Origin: Alphaproteobacteria bacterium
GTDB taxonomy: Bacteria; Pseudomonadota; Alphaproteobacteria; Rhizobiales; Hyphomicrobiaceae
Assembly: GCA_022600345.1 (NCBI GenBank)
Contig: JAHZKP010000106.1
Coordinates: 1-56,411 of the forward strand
Length of the DNA: 56,411 nucleotides
Direction of reading: 5' to 3'
Positions 16,222 through 25,098 of this stretch are shown here, piece by piece. A program made the position numbers and the translations under genes. The notes below the pieces were generated by a model that was not told the origin of the DNA, ran no database searches, and saw only the letters and a list, made by a program, of their open reading frames with translations. How positions within the stretch are numbered: position 1 is the stretch's first letter; each line of letters begins with the position of its first letter.

Positions 16222-19095
16222 TTATCCAAACGCGCCGAAGTGGTGGGAAATGCCGGTACCGATTTCACGGACACACTCGTAGGTCTCCTGCATCGGGGCG
16301 AGGAGTTCGCGTTCCAATCGACCGTATTCGTCGATGCCGTGAGGGCGGTAGGTGGCTTTTTCGTCGTATTGCTCGCCGCTGATGGCTTCGGCGGTCTGAA
16401 ACGGGAAAGCCTGGCGCATGAATTCAACGACTTCGGGAACATCCAAACCAAGGGCCAGATCCAGAACCCGCTCGTAGGACATGTCGTTGCGTGGAGCGAA
16501 GCGGGGAAGGCGGGATGCAAGGACGAAGATGTGCATGATCAATGACAGGCGGATCGACTGCAGCAGGTCGAGCTCCAGTCGGGTGTCATCAGGTATCTTT
16601 CCCGCTTCCAGGCCGATGCCGTCGAGGATGGCGTGAAGGTCGATGGCGTCTCTGCGCATGTGGTGGACAAGCCGGTTTATCTCGCTGGCGCGCACATCGG
16701 AAAGCAAGGCGCGTGAGAGCTGGCGAAACGCTACGTCCAATTCAGGTTCACGCCCCCAGGATGCACGCGAGGCCCAGAACCCGGCATCGAAGATGTAGGC
16801 GTTGGCGCCCATGGCATTAAGGCTTGAGAGCTGCTTACCCCGCGCGACCATTTCCAGGATGTCGATCAAGCGGGGCGAGTTGCGCGCCAGGGCAACGAAG
16901 CGATCGCGATCGTAACCGGTGGCATAGCCCAACCCGGCGATGACGTTGGCGATGTAGCCGAACTGCTGAAGGATCGCGTTATTGGGAATGGCGCGCATGC
17001 GGGAGGGATCGCCGCGGTCGAGCGCGGTTGCGACATCGGATTGGCGCTTCATGGCGCGCGAGCCGGTCTTGAACAGGAGGTTGGGGCCAAATGCCCCGAG
17101 CATCGCGCGGTAGCCGTCGTGGGCGAAGATGTTTTGCTGGTATTCGCGCAGCCGCAGGAAGATGTCGAGCGACAGGTTTTCATCGGCATAAAACGGATCG
17201 GGACGCTGGTCGAGTTCGAAGGCGTCGCGAATAACAGTCGCCATGGTGGCGGCGGTTATTTTCGGATCGGAAAAGAACATGAATCCGTCGCCGCCCTGGA
17301 AGCTCGTCTCATGCTTCAAGGGGCGGTCGTATCTGGCAAAGCGGCGGCGCACTTCATGCGGCAACACATAGGAGAGCCGTTTGCGCAAATTGCCCGGGTG
17401 GGCGCCACGGCCCATCGATTCCCCGTGGGTGGAAAAGATCAACGTTTCGACGTCACCGATGTCAGCGGCCTGGACGGCTTCGACGATGGACAGATGCAGG
17501 CGCTCGATTTCCAGCGTCGCTGCGATCTGCCCGATGAAGCGGCCGGCATCGGAGAAACCGGTCTGTATCGACAGGCGCCCGCGACCCTTGACGTAGTCGC
17601 GATAGGTTTCTTCTTCCAGCAGATCCTCGATCAGGCGGCCGCCGCGCTCCAATCCTTCGGGCGTTTCAAACAGCGGCGAGATATCGACGATATCGGCAAC
17701 ATCGAAAAGCCGGGCGAGGTAAACGGCGATCATCACGGTTGCGGGGGATTCGCACTCGGCAATCAGGAAGCGGATCGGCGTTTGGGCGTCGACGTGCTTT
17801 TTGATCTGGGCAATCAACGCAAACTGGCGGATGGCGGTTGCCGTTTCCAGTTCCAAGGTTCCAAAGTTCACGGCCTGCGGATTTTCATGGGCGTCGCGGA
17901 TGTGTTCGGAGAGATTATGAACCGCGCGGCGCTCGTGGATGCTGTTGGTCCAGGGCTCGCCGATCAGGGCACGTAGCGCGTTGTCGAGCTGGGCTGCGTT
18001 GATGCGGACGTGGATGTGCGAAGTTCCCAGGCCCGTCGTTTCGAACACTGTGCGCAACGATGCCAGCGCACGTTTCATCTGTGGCGATCCGACAACGCCG
18101 ATCAACTCGTCGAAAAGCTGAACCAGCGGCGTCACCGAAGTCAGGTTGTAGCTGTCGCCGACGGAAATCTTGTTGGCAGCCTCCGCGAGGCCTTCGCCGC
18201 GCGGACCGACTTTGGCCAAGGCTTCGATGTGGTCCTTGGCTGCGGCGATGGCCAGGTCGAGCCGACCGGTCAGTTGGCGTGCGTTGCGTTCAATTTCAGG
18301 GTCGTCGCCAAGGCGATGCTTGAGTTCAAGGAACCGCTGGCGGATATCGTTGAGAGAGGTCAGCTTTTCATTGAGCCGGAGGCGGAAGGAATCCAGCCAG
18401 GTGATGTCGGTACGGCCATCCAGATCGTAGCCGACCCATGATGCAATGGTTGCCAATTTGGGGCGCACCGCAAAGGCGTCGTCGCCAAATGCCTCATGGC
18501 CGACGGAATAAAACTGGTTGAGGAGGCTTTCCAGTCCGGTGCGCAGGTTGGCGATGGCTGTTTGCGCGCGACGGTGCTCATAGGCAAGGTCGATGGGTTC
18601 ATCCGGGCGGTGGGGAAGGCTGGTATCGGGGGCTGCATTCTGGTCGCCACCGGCGGCCAATTCCACCATCCGGTCGGCTAATTGTTCGGAGACACCGAAA
18701 GTTGGATGGGCGGTGAGAACGATGCCTGCACGTGCGCGCGACCAGGCATTCTTGAAGGCTTCGAAGTCGGGGCCCGCCCCGGCGTTCGGGATCGTCGATC
18801 GGACAAGTTCGGAAAACCGGTCGCCATCTGCCTGGGCATCATCGAAGCCAACACGCTCGCGAAGGCCACGGGCCCGGTTGAGTAACGCCTTGTCCATCAA
18901 TTGCGAGGTCAGTGCACGAATATCCGACAGCCCGATCTCGCCGGCCTCCAAGCGCCGCGAAAGCCTGAAGGCGACTGAGACAATCGGATTGAGCCATGGC
19001 GCATCGGGGATCTGGGTGCGCAACTGGCGCAGTTCGTCGCGCAGGTTGGAGACGTCGAGCAGCTCATCTGCAGGTGGATTGGATGGCTTCTGCAT
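16222..19095 (-). CDS. ppc: Phosphoenolpyruvate carboxylase, serine-cycle type
   Basis: The 957-residue enzyme fixes bicarbonate onto PEP to give oxaloacetate, the carboxylation step of the serine cycle. The catalytic histidine region is VLTAHPTFG (H130). The second catalytic loop reads STHGESMGRGAHPG, in place of the FHGRGGxxGRGG seen in enterobacterial PEPC. That variant is one I associate with alphaproteobacterial methylotroph enzymes. SFQGGDGFMFF and the C-terminal segment (LSLIMHIFVLASRLPRFAPR) complete the pattern. The ATG at 19095 is the natural start. It lies last in the sgaA-mclA-mtkA-mtkB-ppc array, 197 bases after mtkB. The altered loop suggests regulation different from acetyl-CoA-activated PEPCs, which is inference. 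Confidence 0.92.
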   Translation of the reverse strand: MQKPSNPPADELLDVSNLRDELRQLRTQIPDAPWLNPIVSVAFRLSRRLEAGEIGLSDIRALTSQLMDKALLNRARGLRERVGFDDAQADGDRFSELVRSTIPNAGAGPDFEAFKNAWSRARAGIVLTAHPTFGVSEQLADRMVELAAGGDQNAAPDTSLPHRPDEPIDLAYEHRRAQTAIANLRTGLESLLNQFYSVGHEAFGDDAFAVRPKLATIASWVGYDLDGRTDITWLDSFRLRLNEKLTSLNDIRQRFLELKHRLGDDPEIERNARQLTGRLDLAIAAAKDHIEALAKVGPRGEGLAEAANKISVGDSYNLTSVTPLVQLFDELIGVVGSPQMKRALASLRTVFETTGLGTSHIHVRINAAQLDNALRALIGEPWTNSIHERRAVHNLSEHIRDAHENPQAVNFGTLELETATAIRQFALIAQIKKHVDAQTPIRFLIAECESPATVMIAVYLARLFDVADIVDISPLFETPEGLERGGRLIEDLLEEETYRDYVKGRGRLSIQTGFSDAGRFIGQIAATLEIERLHLSIVEAVQAADIGDVETLIFSTHGESMGRGAHPGNLRKRLSYVLPHEVRRRFARYDRPLKHETSFQGGDGFMFFSDPKITAATMATVIRDAFELDQRPDPFYADENLSLDIFLRLREYQQNIFAHDGYRAMLGAFGPNLLFKTGSRAMKRQSDVATALDRGDPSRMRAIPNNAILQQFGYIANVIAGLGYATGYDRDRFVALARNSPRLIDILEMVARGKQLSSLNAMGANAYIFDAGFWASRASWGREPELDVAFRQLSRALLSDVRASEINRLVHHMRRDAIDLHAILDGIGLEAGKIPDDTRLELDLLQSIRLSLIMHIFVLASRLPRFAPRNDMSYERVLDLALGLDVPEVVEFMRQAFPFQTAEAISGEQYDEKATYRPHGIDEYGRLERELLAPMQETYECVREIGTGISHHFGAFG

Positions 19096-19292
19096 TGCCG
19101 CTTTTCAACCTCTCAATTGTCGTCATGGGAATGGTGTGCGCTAACCGTTTTCAGGTTCGCTGCCCCGGTTCTTGGCGGGTGAAGTGTCAGCGGCCGGAAA
19201 CTGAACCTCCAGCCAGCCCTGCCCCATCGATCATCTACAGTGCCGGTGCTGGCAACCAATAAGACGGCCTGCACCAGGGCGCTATGGCGAAC

Positions 19293-20192
19293 TCAGGCTG
19301 CGTCCTTCAACTTGGCAACCACTGATGCGACGGTCGAACCCATGTCGGAGGGCGTCGGTGAAATCGTGACGCCGGCGGCTTTAAGGATCTCGACTTTTTC
19401 GGCTGCCGATTCACCTGAGGTCGTCACGATAGCTCCGGCGTGGCCCATTGTGCGTCCCTTGGGAGCCGACAGCCCGGCGATATAGGCAATGACCGGCTTG
19501 GTCATATGATCCCGCGCATACTCAGCGCCTTCGGCTTCCTGAGGGCCGCCGATTTCGCCGATCATGAGGATGGCATCGGTGTCGTCGTCTTTCTCGAATT
19601 CTTCGAGCACATCGCGGAACGAAGCGCCGTTAATCGGGTCGCCGCCGATGCCGACGCTGGTCGAGATGCCAAGCCCCAGTTCCTTTAGCTGTTCTGCGGC
19701 TTCATAGCCCAACGTTCCAGACCGACCGATGACCCCGATGCGTCCGGTTGAATAGATATTGCCGGGCATGATTCCCAACATGGCGCGGCCCGGCGAGATC
19801 GTGCCCGCACAGTTCGGGCCGGTCAGCCGCATCCGACTGTCCTTTTTGTAGCGGCGCATGTAGCGCTTGACGCGGATCATGTCCTGGGCGGGAATGCCAT
19901 CGGTAATGCAGGTGCAATACTTTATCCCGGCGTCTGCTGCCTCCATAATGGCGTCGGCGGCGAACGGGGGTGGCACAAAAACGATTGAGGCTTCAGCCCC
20001 GGTTTCCTCGACTGCGCCTTTGACGGTGTTGAAGACAGGCCGACCGAGGTGCTCGGTGCCACCCTTGCCTGGTGTCACTCCGCCAACAACGTTGCTGCCG
20101 TATCCGATCATTTCCTGAGCGTGAAAACTGCCGATGCGACCGGTGTAACCCTGGATCAGGATTTTGGTGTTCTCATCGATGAATATTGCCAT
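19293..20192 (-). CDS. mtkB: Malate-CoA ligase alpha subunit (malate thiokinase small subunit)
   Basis: The 299-residue subunit has the CoA-binding fold of Suc[15 protein letters not shown] (15-28) corresponds to the CoA-binding loop. The SucD-type motifs [23 protein letters not shown] and [12 protein letters not shown] follow, and the phospho-histidine is H251 in TMGHAGAIV. Malate-CoA ligase and succinyl-CoA synthetase are close relatives. Assignment to malate rests on the neighbours mclA, ppc and sgaA and on the [12 protein letters not shown] variant typical of methylotroph MtkB. It makes malyl-CoA for MclA. It follows mtkA by 15 bases, so the two are coupled. Succinyl-CoA ligase is the alternative. 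Confidence 0.9.
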   Translation of the reverse strand: MAIFIDENTKILIQGYTGRIGSFHAQEMIGYGSNVVGGVTPGKGGTEHLGRPVFNTVKGAVEETGAEASIVFVPPPFAADAIMEAADAGIKYCTCITDGIPAQDMIRVKRYMRRYKKDSRMRLTGPNCAGTISPGRAMLGIMPGNIYSTGRIGVIGRSGTLGYEAAEQLKELGLGISTSVGIGGDPINGASFRDVLEEFEKDDDTDAILMIGEIGGPQEAEGAEYARDHMTKPVIAYIAGLSAPKGRTMGHAGAIVTTSGESAAEKVEILKAAGVTISPTPSDMGSTVASVVAKLKDAA

Positions 20193-20207
20193 TTCAGTTC
20201 GCCTTTC

Positions 20208-21389
20208 TTAAGCGGCTTGCGCTGGGTTGTCCCGGGCGGCGGCGACTGCTTTTTCGGCAGCATCGCGCAGGCTGCGAGCAGGCTCAATCTTCAAACCGCT
20301 TTCGGCGATGATCTTGCGGCCTTCTTCAACGTTGGTGCCGGCGAGGCGGACGATCACGGGGATCTTGATGTTCAGCTCCTCGACGGCCAGCACGACACCT
20401 TTGGCCACCCAATCGCAGCGATTGATGCCGGCAAACACGTTGACCAATATAGCCTTCACGTTGCCATCGCGCAGGACAGCGCGGAAAGATTTCTGCACCC
20501 GTTCCGGGCTGGCGCCGCCGCCGATGTCAAGGAAGTTGGCCGGATCGCCGCCGGAATACTTGATCATGTCCAGGGTCGCCATGGCCAGGCCTGCCCCGTT
20601 GACGATGCAGCCGATATCACCCTCAAGGCCGACATAGGAAAGGCCGCGATCGGAGGCATAGGTTTCGCGGGCATCTTCCTGCGACTTGTCGCGTAGTTCG
20701 GAGATCTGAGGGCGGCGGAACAGCGCGTTGTCGTCGAATGACATCTTGGCGTCGAGGGCGACGACGGTATTCTCACCGGTTATCACCAGCGGATTGATTT
20801 CAACCATGGTGGCGTCAAGATCGCGGAATGCGCGATAGCAGCCAAGAATCGTGCGCTCGAACTTGTTGACAAGCGCGGGCTCGATGCCAAGGCCGAAGGC
20901 GATTTCGCGGGCCTGGAAGCCCTGCATGCCGACGGCGGGGTCGACGACGACGCTGAGAAGGGAATCGGGTTCGGTTTCGGTGATCTCTTCGATATCCATG
21001 CCGCCGTTGGCCGACGCGCAAACCACGATGCGCTCCTTGGCGCGGTCCATCACCAAGGAGAGATAGAACTCCTTTTCGATGTTGGTGCCTTCCTCAATGT
21101 AAAGACGCGAGACCAACTTACCTTGTGGACCGGTTTGCGTGGTGACGAGCTTCTTGCCAAGGAGGCCGTCGGCAGCATTCCAAATATCCTCGTCCCCCCG
21201 GCAGATTTTGACACCTCCCGCCTTACCGCGGGCACCAGCATGGATCTGTGCCTTGACCACCCAGACGGAACCGCCGATTTCGTTGGCTCGATATGTTGCC
21301 TGCTCGGGGGAGTAGGCAAGACCGCCGCGCGGGATCGGCACTCCGAACTTCGAAAGAAGCTCCTTAGCCTGATATTCGTGGATGTCCAT
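20208..21389 (-). CDS. mtkA: Malate-CoA ligase beta subunit (malate thiokinase large subunit)
   Basis: The 393-residue ATP-grasp subunit pairs with the product of the next gene. [20 protein letters not shown] is the standard N-terminus of SucC-like proteins. [20 protein letters not shown] is the ATP-grasp lysine loop, with EINPLVIT (~207-214) and [10 protein letters not shown] the Mg/ATP site. [30 protein letters not shown] and [11 protein letters not shown] are the beta-domain loops. Length is a little above E. coli SucC. It is separated from mclA by 57 bases and from mtkB by 15 bases, all one direction, so this is likely an operon. The context makes malate (or malate and succinate) the probable acid substrate. 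Confidence 0.9.
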   Translation of the reverse strand: MDIHEYQAKELLSKFGVPIPRGGLAYSPEQATYRANEIGGSVWVVKAQIHAGARGKAGGVKICRGDEDIWNAADGLLGKKLVTTQTGPQGKLVSRLYIEEGTNIEKEFYLSLVMDRAKERIVVCASANGGMDIEEITETEPDSLLSVVVDPAVGMQGFQAREIAFGLGIEPALVNKFERTILGCYRAFRDLDATMVEINPLVITGENTVVALDAKMSFDDNALFRRPQISELRDKSQEDARETYASDRGLSYVGLEGDIGCIVNGAGLAMATLDMIKYSGGDPANFLDIGGGASPERVQKSFRAVLRDGNVKAILVNVFAGINRCDWVAKGVVLAVEELNIKIPVIVRLAGTNVEEGRKIIAESGLKIEPARSLRDAAEKAVAAARDNPAQAA

Positions 21390-21446
21390 TGATATCTCCC
21401 TGAATTTCGTCCTGCGCGGCGGCTCGTGTCGTGGGTTCCCCCGCGA

Positions 21447-22403
21447 TCAACCGTTCTGTTTGGCCTTTGCCGCGGCGATCTGTTCGGAAACGGTGATGAT
21501 GTTGCGCGCCATCTTTTCAGACGCCGCGTCGATCATCTTGCCGTCGAGTGAAGCTGCGCCCTTGCCCTGGGCTTCGGCTTCCTTGAGTGCTTCGAGGATG
21601 CGATGCGCACGATCAACTTCACCAGGTAGCGGCGAGAAGACATCGTTGGCGAGCTCGATCTGCGAGGGGTGGATCGCCCACTTGCCTTCAACGCCAAGGG
21701 CTGCCGCGCGCTTTGCGCCCGCCGTGTAGCCTTCGGGGTCCTTGAAGTCACCGAACGGACCGTCAATCGGACGAAGGCCATAGGCGCGACAGGCAACCGT
21801 CATGCGAGACAACGCGAAGTGCCACTGGTCGCCTGGATAGTCCGGGTTAAGGCCACCAATCACAACGGTACGCGCCTTGTTGAAGGCAGCGTAGTCGGCA
21901 ACGCCGAAGTGCATTGCTTCCAATCGGCTGGGTGCGGCGGCAATTGCTTCGACATTGGCCATACCAAGTGGCGTTTCAATCAGCGCCTCGGTGCCCACCT
22001 GGTTCTTATAACCCTTGGCCTCTTCGATCTGGCTCATCATGCACTCGACCATGTAGACATCTGCGGGCACACCGACTTTGGGAATGAGGATGGTGTCGAG
22101 TTGGTCTCCGGCCTGCTCCATGATGTCGACGACGTCACGATACATGTAGTGCGTGTCGAGACCGTTGATACGGACCGAAACCGTTTTGCCCGCACCCTGC
22201 CAATCAAGGTCGTTGAGCGCCTCGATGATGTTCTTTCTGGCCTGCTCCTTCTCCGGCGGTGCGACGGCATCCTCGCAATCGAGAAAGACGAAGTCCGCGG
22301 CGCTCTTGAAGGCACCATCGATCATGGCTGTGTTGGAGCCCGGGCAAGCGAGTTCGGATCGCTGAAGCCGCTGCTTGCGGAGGGGATGAAGGGTATAGCT
22401 CAT
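21447..22403 (-). CDS. mclA: L-malyl-CoA lyase
   Basis: It cleaves malyl-CoA to acetyl-CoA and glyoxylate, the final split of the serine cycle. The 318-residue protein belongs to the HpcH/CitE aldolase family. SELACPGSNTAMIDGA, FLDCEDAVAPPEKEQARKNI, VRINGLDTHYMYRDVVD (R78), LIPKVGVPADV, IETPLGMANVEAIA (E143) and EGKWAIHPSQIELAN are all in the order found in Methylobacterium MclA. Compared with that protein the mid-loop after NPDYPG is shorter. The Mg-binding acids (E143 and the DxxD region) are intact. It lies between sgaA (124 bases upstream) and mtkA, consistent with one catabolic operon. The glyoxylate made here is the substrate of SgaA. Confidence 0.93.
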   Translation of the reverse strand: MSYTLHPLRKQRLQRSELACPGSNTAMIDGAFKSAADFVFLDCEDAVAPPEKEQARKNIIEALNDLDWQGAGKTVSVRINGLDTHYMYRDVVDIMEQAGDQLDTILIPKVGVPADVYMVECMMSQIEEAKGYKNQVGTEALIETPLGMANVEAIAAAPSRLEAMHFGVADYAAFNKARTVVIGGLNPDYPGDQWHFALSRMTVACRAYGLRPIDGPFGDFKDPEGYTAGAKRAAALGVEGKWAIHPSQIELANDVFSPLPGEVDRAHRILEALKEAEAQGKGAASLDGKMIDAASEKMARNIITVSEQIAAAKAKQNG

Positions 22404-22527
22404 TGGGTTTTGTTTCCTCTCGTGGGTACGAGTTCTTTTATTACGCCGCGAACACCCGCGCCGCTCATTGGCTCATACCAGATATGCCTTCTGAATTGCC
22501 AGAGCATGTTAAACGCCCGGCTTCAGA

Positions 22528-23745
22528 TCAGGCAGCTTTCAGAGAGCTGGATTCGTCGCGTGACGATGCGGATTTGGTCGCCGTCTCGCTGAAGTATTGC
22601 GCTGCCGCGCCCGTGCCCGAACCCAGTTTGATGCCGATACCGCAATCCTTCAGCGCCATCTCGACGCCGAACAGTGCGCCGCCGACCATGACTTCATCAA
22701 GTGCGCCCAGGTGACCAATGCGGAACACCTTGCCAGCAACCCGGGCCAAGCCGGTGCCCAGCGAAACGTTGTAGCGGTAGTAGGCGGTCTTCAGGACCTC
22801 GTTGGCATCAAATCCCTCGGGCACATAGATCGCGCTCACCGTATCGGAGTGCCACTTGGGCTCTTTCGCGCACAGTTGCAGCCCCCAGGCGTCGACGGCC
22901 TTGCGCACGCCGTTTGCCAGGCGGGTGTGACGGGCGAAGATGTTCTCAAGGCCTTCTTCGGCAATCATATCGAGGGAAGCCCGCAGACCCCGCAACAACT
23001 GGGTGGCCGGTGTGTAGGGGAAGTAGCCCAGATCGTTGGTCTTGATCATGTCTTCAAATGAGAAGAAGCAGCGGTTCATGCGGCCGTTCTGCTTGTTGGC
23101 CTCAAGAGCTTTCTGACTGACAGCCAGGATGCCCAGCCCGGTTGGCAGCATGAAGCCCTTTTGCGAGCCGGACACACAGCAGTCGACACCCCATGCCCCC
23201 ATTTGCATGTCAATCGAGCCGACAGCAGAAACGCCGTCAACCATCAGAAGTGCTGGGTGGTTAGCTGCATCGAGCGCCTTGCGAACGCCGGCGATGTCAC
23301 TGGTGACGCCGGTTGCCGTTTCGTTGTGGGTTGCAAACACCGCCTTGATTTCGTGGCCGGTGTCCCGGGCCAGGATATCAGCGTATTTTTCCAGCGGAAC
23401 ACCGGTGCCCCACTCTTCATCGCAGACGACAACGTCGAGGCCCATGCGTTCCGCCATGTCGACCCATAGATGCGAAAACTGGCCGAAGCGGCTCATCAGC
23501 ACCTTGTCGCCAACGGCAAGCGTATTTTCGATGGCCGATTCCCAAGCGCCGGTTCCTGACGATGGGAAGATGAAGACGCGGCCGTCCTTCATCTTGAAGA
23601 CCTTCTTGATGTCTTCGAAAAGCGGCAGGGTGAACTTGGGGAACTCGGCGCTGCGCATATCCTCCATGGGGATATTCATGGCCATGCGTACAGGCTCGGG
23701 AATGGTTGTCGGACCGGGGATGAAAAGGTGCGGCTGAACGAGCAT
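22528..23745 (-). CDS. sgaA: Serine-glyoxylate aminotransferase
   Basis: The 405-residue class-V PLP enzyme converts serine plus glyoxylate to hydroxypyruvate plus glycine. The N-terminus (HLFIPGPTTIPEPVRMAMNIPMEDMRS) is typical of SGAT. The PLP lysine is K196 in VSGSQKGFMLP, with the aspartate of LLMVDGVSAVGSIDM binding the pyridine nitrogen. FPSSGTGAWESAIEN forms the phosphate loop, and GLARVAGKVFRIGHLG is the C-terminal anchor. ATG at 23745 has GGAGG ten bases upstream. It is the first gene of the serine-cycle array. The 384-base gap before it holds an inverted-repeat operator cluster (24013-24063), so this is probably the main promoter region of the operon. Confidence 0.93.
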   Translation of the reverse strand: MLVQPHLFIPGPTTIPEPVRMAMNIPMEDMRSAEFPKFTLPLFEDIKKVFKMKDGRVFIFPSSGTGAWESAIENTLAVGDKVLMSRFGQFSHLWVDMAERMGLDVVVCDEEWGTGVPLEKYADILARDTGHEIKAVFATHNETATGVTSDIAGVRKALDAANHPALLMVDGVSAVGSIDMQMGAWGVDCCVSGSQKGFMLPTGLGILAVSQKALEANKQNGRMNRCFFSFEDMIKTNDLGYFPYTPATQLLRGLRASLDMIAEEGLENIFARHTRLANGVRKAVDAWGLQLCAKEPKWHSDTVSAIYVPEGFDANEVLKTAYYRYNVSLGTGLARVAGKVFRIGHLGALDEVMVGGALFGVEMALKDCGIGIKLGSGTGAAAQYFSETATKSASSRDESSSLKAA

Positions 23746-24012
23746 TGGCGAAGTCCCTCCAAGTCATTTTATTGGTTTTTGGCGGCAGCGCTTGGGCGGT
23801 GTCATTTGGCGCCAGTGAGCGACCGTTCTCCGGGCGGCGCCATGCCCGTTGACCAAGCGTAACGATGCTGACCGCAGTGCGTTTTTCTTGAGCGTTTTTA
23901 TGGACTTTGGTCGAAATACTCACAACACCCCGGCGGATAGGAAATGCCACCCAGTTGGATAGGCAGCCCTTTGCTGGCAAACGCGTGTGAAACTTGGCTG
24001 ACTTGATGGTGA

Positions 24013-24063
24013 CCTACCCCAACGGGTAGGCGTCTGGCCGGGTGGGTAGGCAGTTTACTACCC
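24013..24063. promoter_or_regulatory. Cluster of TACCC/GGGTA half-sites upstream of sgaA
   Basis: A perfect 7+7 dyad CCTACCC-CAAC-GGGTAGG lies at 24013-24030. A second pair follows: GGGTAGG at 24044-24050 and CTACCC at 24058-24063, spaced by seven bases. The half-site spacing and symmetry suit a dimeric HTH regulator. The site is 268-318 bases ahead of sgaA and 67 bases past the end of a LuxR-type regulator gene. That regulator is the natural candidate binder, or a serine-cycle LysR regulator elsewhere. The dyad is seen; binding is inference. The rest of 23746-24129 contains no gene. Confidence 0.55.
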
Positions 24064-24129
24064 ATCTCCTGATAAGCCGCACCCGCCAACGGCCGTCCTG
24101 GATGCCCGACGCGGCTGGATTTGAGCGGT

Positions 24130-24870
24130 TCAGACGGCTCTGGAATTGGATAGATACATCGCAACGGCCATGGCCCGGTTGGAGGCGCCGATCTTCTCAT
24201 ACAGGTTTTTGAGGTGGTACTTCACTGTATTGCGCGAAATGCCGATGCGGCTGGCGATCTGTTCGTTTGTCCAGCCGTTGGCCAAGGCGCGCAGCAGTTC
24301 CTTTTCGCGAACCGTCAGATTTTCGAGTGGGTCGTCGCTTAACGCACCGATGTCGATGAACGGTATGCTCATACGGCCCTGGCGAACGCTGGCGATGGTG
24401 TCGATCAGGACGGAAGGGTCATCGGCCTTTGACGTTACACCCCAAGCCCCTGACTTAACCGCGTCGCGTAGAACGTGGGGGCTATAGTCGCCGGTGTAGA
24501 CGATAATGCGGGTGGGCAGATTGCGGCGCTTGATGGCCCGAAGCACATCGCCGCCTGTCATGTCGGGAAGGCCCCAACCAATGACGCCGACATCGATCCG
24601 GTCGCGTTCGCATAGCGATATGAAGGCGCCGCCGCTGGTTACCATCTCGCGAACCTTGAAGCGGTTGTCACGGTTGATGTAGTCGGCCAGACCGGCCCGC
24701 ACGATGGGATTTTTATCGGCCACCGCTATGCGCGCCGCGCCGGTATTCTGCGAGCCTGGGCCATTGCTATGGCCGGTGTCGGCCGACCGATGGGCATTAG
24801 ATGGTGATCCGGGTTGCTGTCGCCCTTGCATTTTGATCTGCGTGCTCCAGGCCGTTTTGGCGTCATCCAT
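24130..24870 (-). CDS. LuxR-type response-regulator-like protein lacking the phospho-acceptor Asp
   Basis: From ATG 24870 (GAGGG eight bases upstream) it has 246 residues; an earlier in-frame start at 24963 adds 31 residues but has no good ribosome-binding site. A receiver-like domain (~45-160) begins IAVADKNPIVRAGLADYI. Where active receivers have a D-x-GLPD phosphorylation site, this one reads GWGLPDMTGG (G98 W99). The usual Asp is absent, so activation by phosphorylation is unlikely. The conserved Thr-like region (IIVYTGD) and Lys-like tail (VTSKADD) are partly kept. The C-terminal LuxR/FixJ HTH (ENLTVREKELLRALANGWTNEQIASRIGISRNTVKYHLKNLYEKIGASNR) is complete. It is next to the serine-cycle promoter and may regulate it. 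Confidence 0.82.
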   Translation of the reverse strand: MDDAKTAWSTQIKMQGRQQPGSPSNAHRSADTGHSNGPGSQNTGAARIAVADKNPIVRAGLADYINRDNRFKVREMVTSGGAFISLCERDRIDVGVIGWGLPDMTGGDVLRAIKRRNLPTRIIVYTGDYSPHVLRDAVKSGAWGVTSKADDPSVLIDTIASVRQGRMSIPFIDIGALSDDPLENLTVREKELLRALANGWTNEQIASRIGISRNTVKYHLKNLYEKIGASNRAMAVAMYLSNSRAV

Positions 24871-25098
24871 TCCATAAACCCTCAGGAAGCCCCGGGGTGT
24901 AGAAAACGGTAACGAAGATTTGCCGATAGAGGACGCTTGCGTGGGCGCGATCAGCACCGGCACTCGCTTGAGCGAGGCGGCAAGCCTCTCGTGGAACTTT
25001 AGTTTAGCGCAAGTCCTGTATACATGACCAGAGCAAAGCGGCCAAACGGGGCAACGAAGGCAATTGCCTCATAATCCCCAGCACTCAATGCCCTCAAT

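Noticed and set aside
19293-21389. Reading of the two ligase subunits as succinyl-CoA synthetase of the TCA cycle
   Set aside because: Usually succinyl-CoA ligase genes sit with mdh, sucA/B. Here they sit among mclA, ppc and sgaA, so malate-CoA ligase is far more likely, though sequence alone does not fully exclude it.
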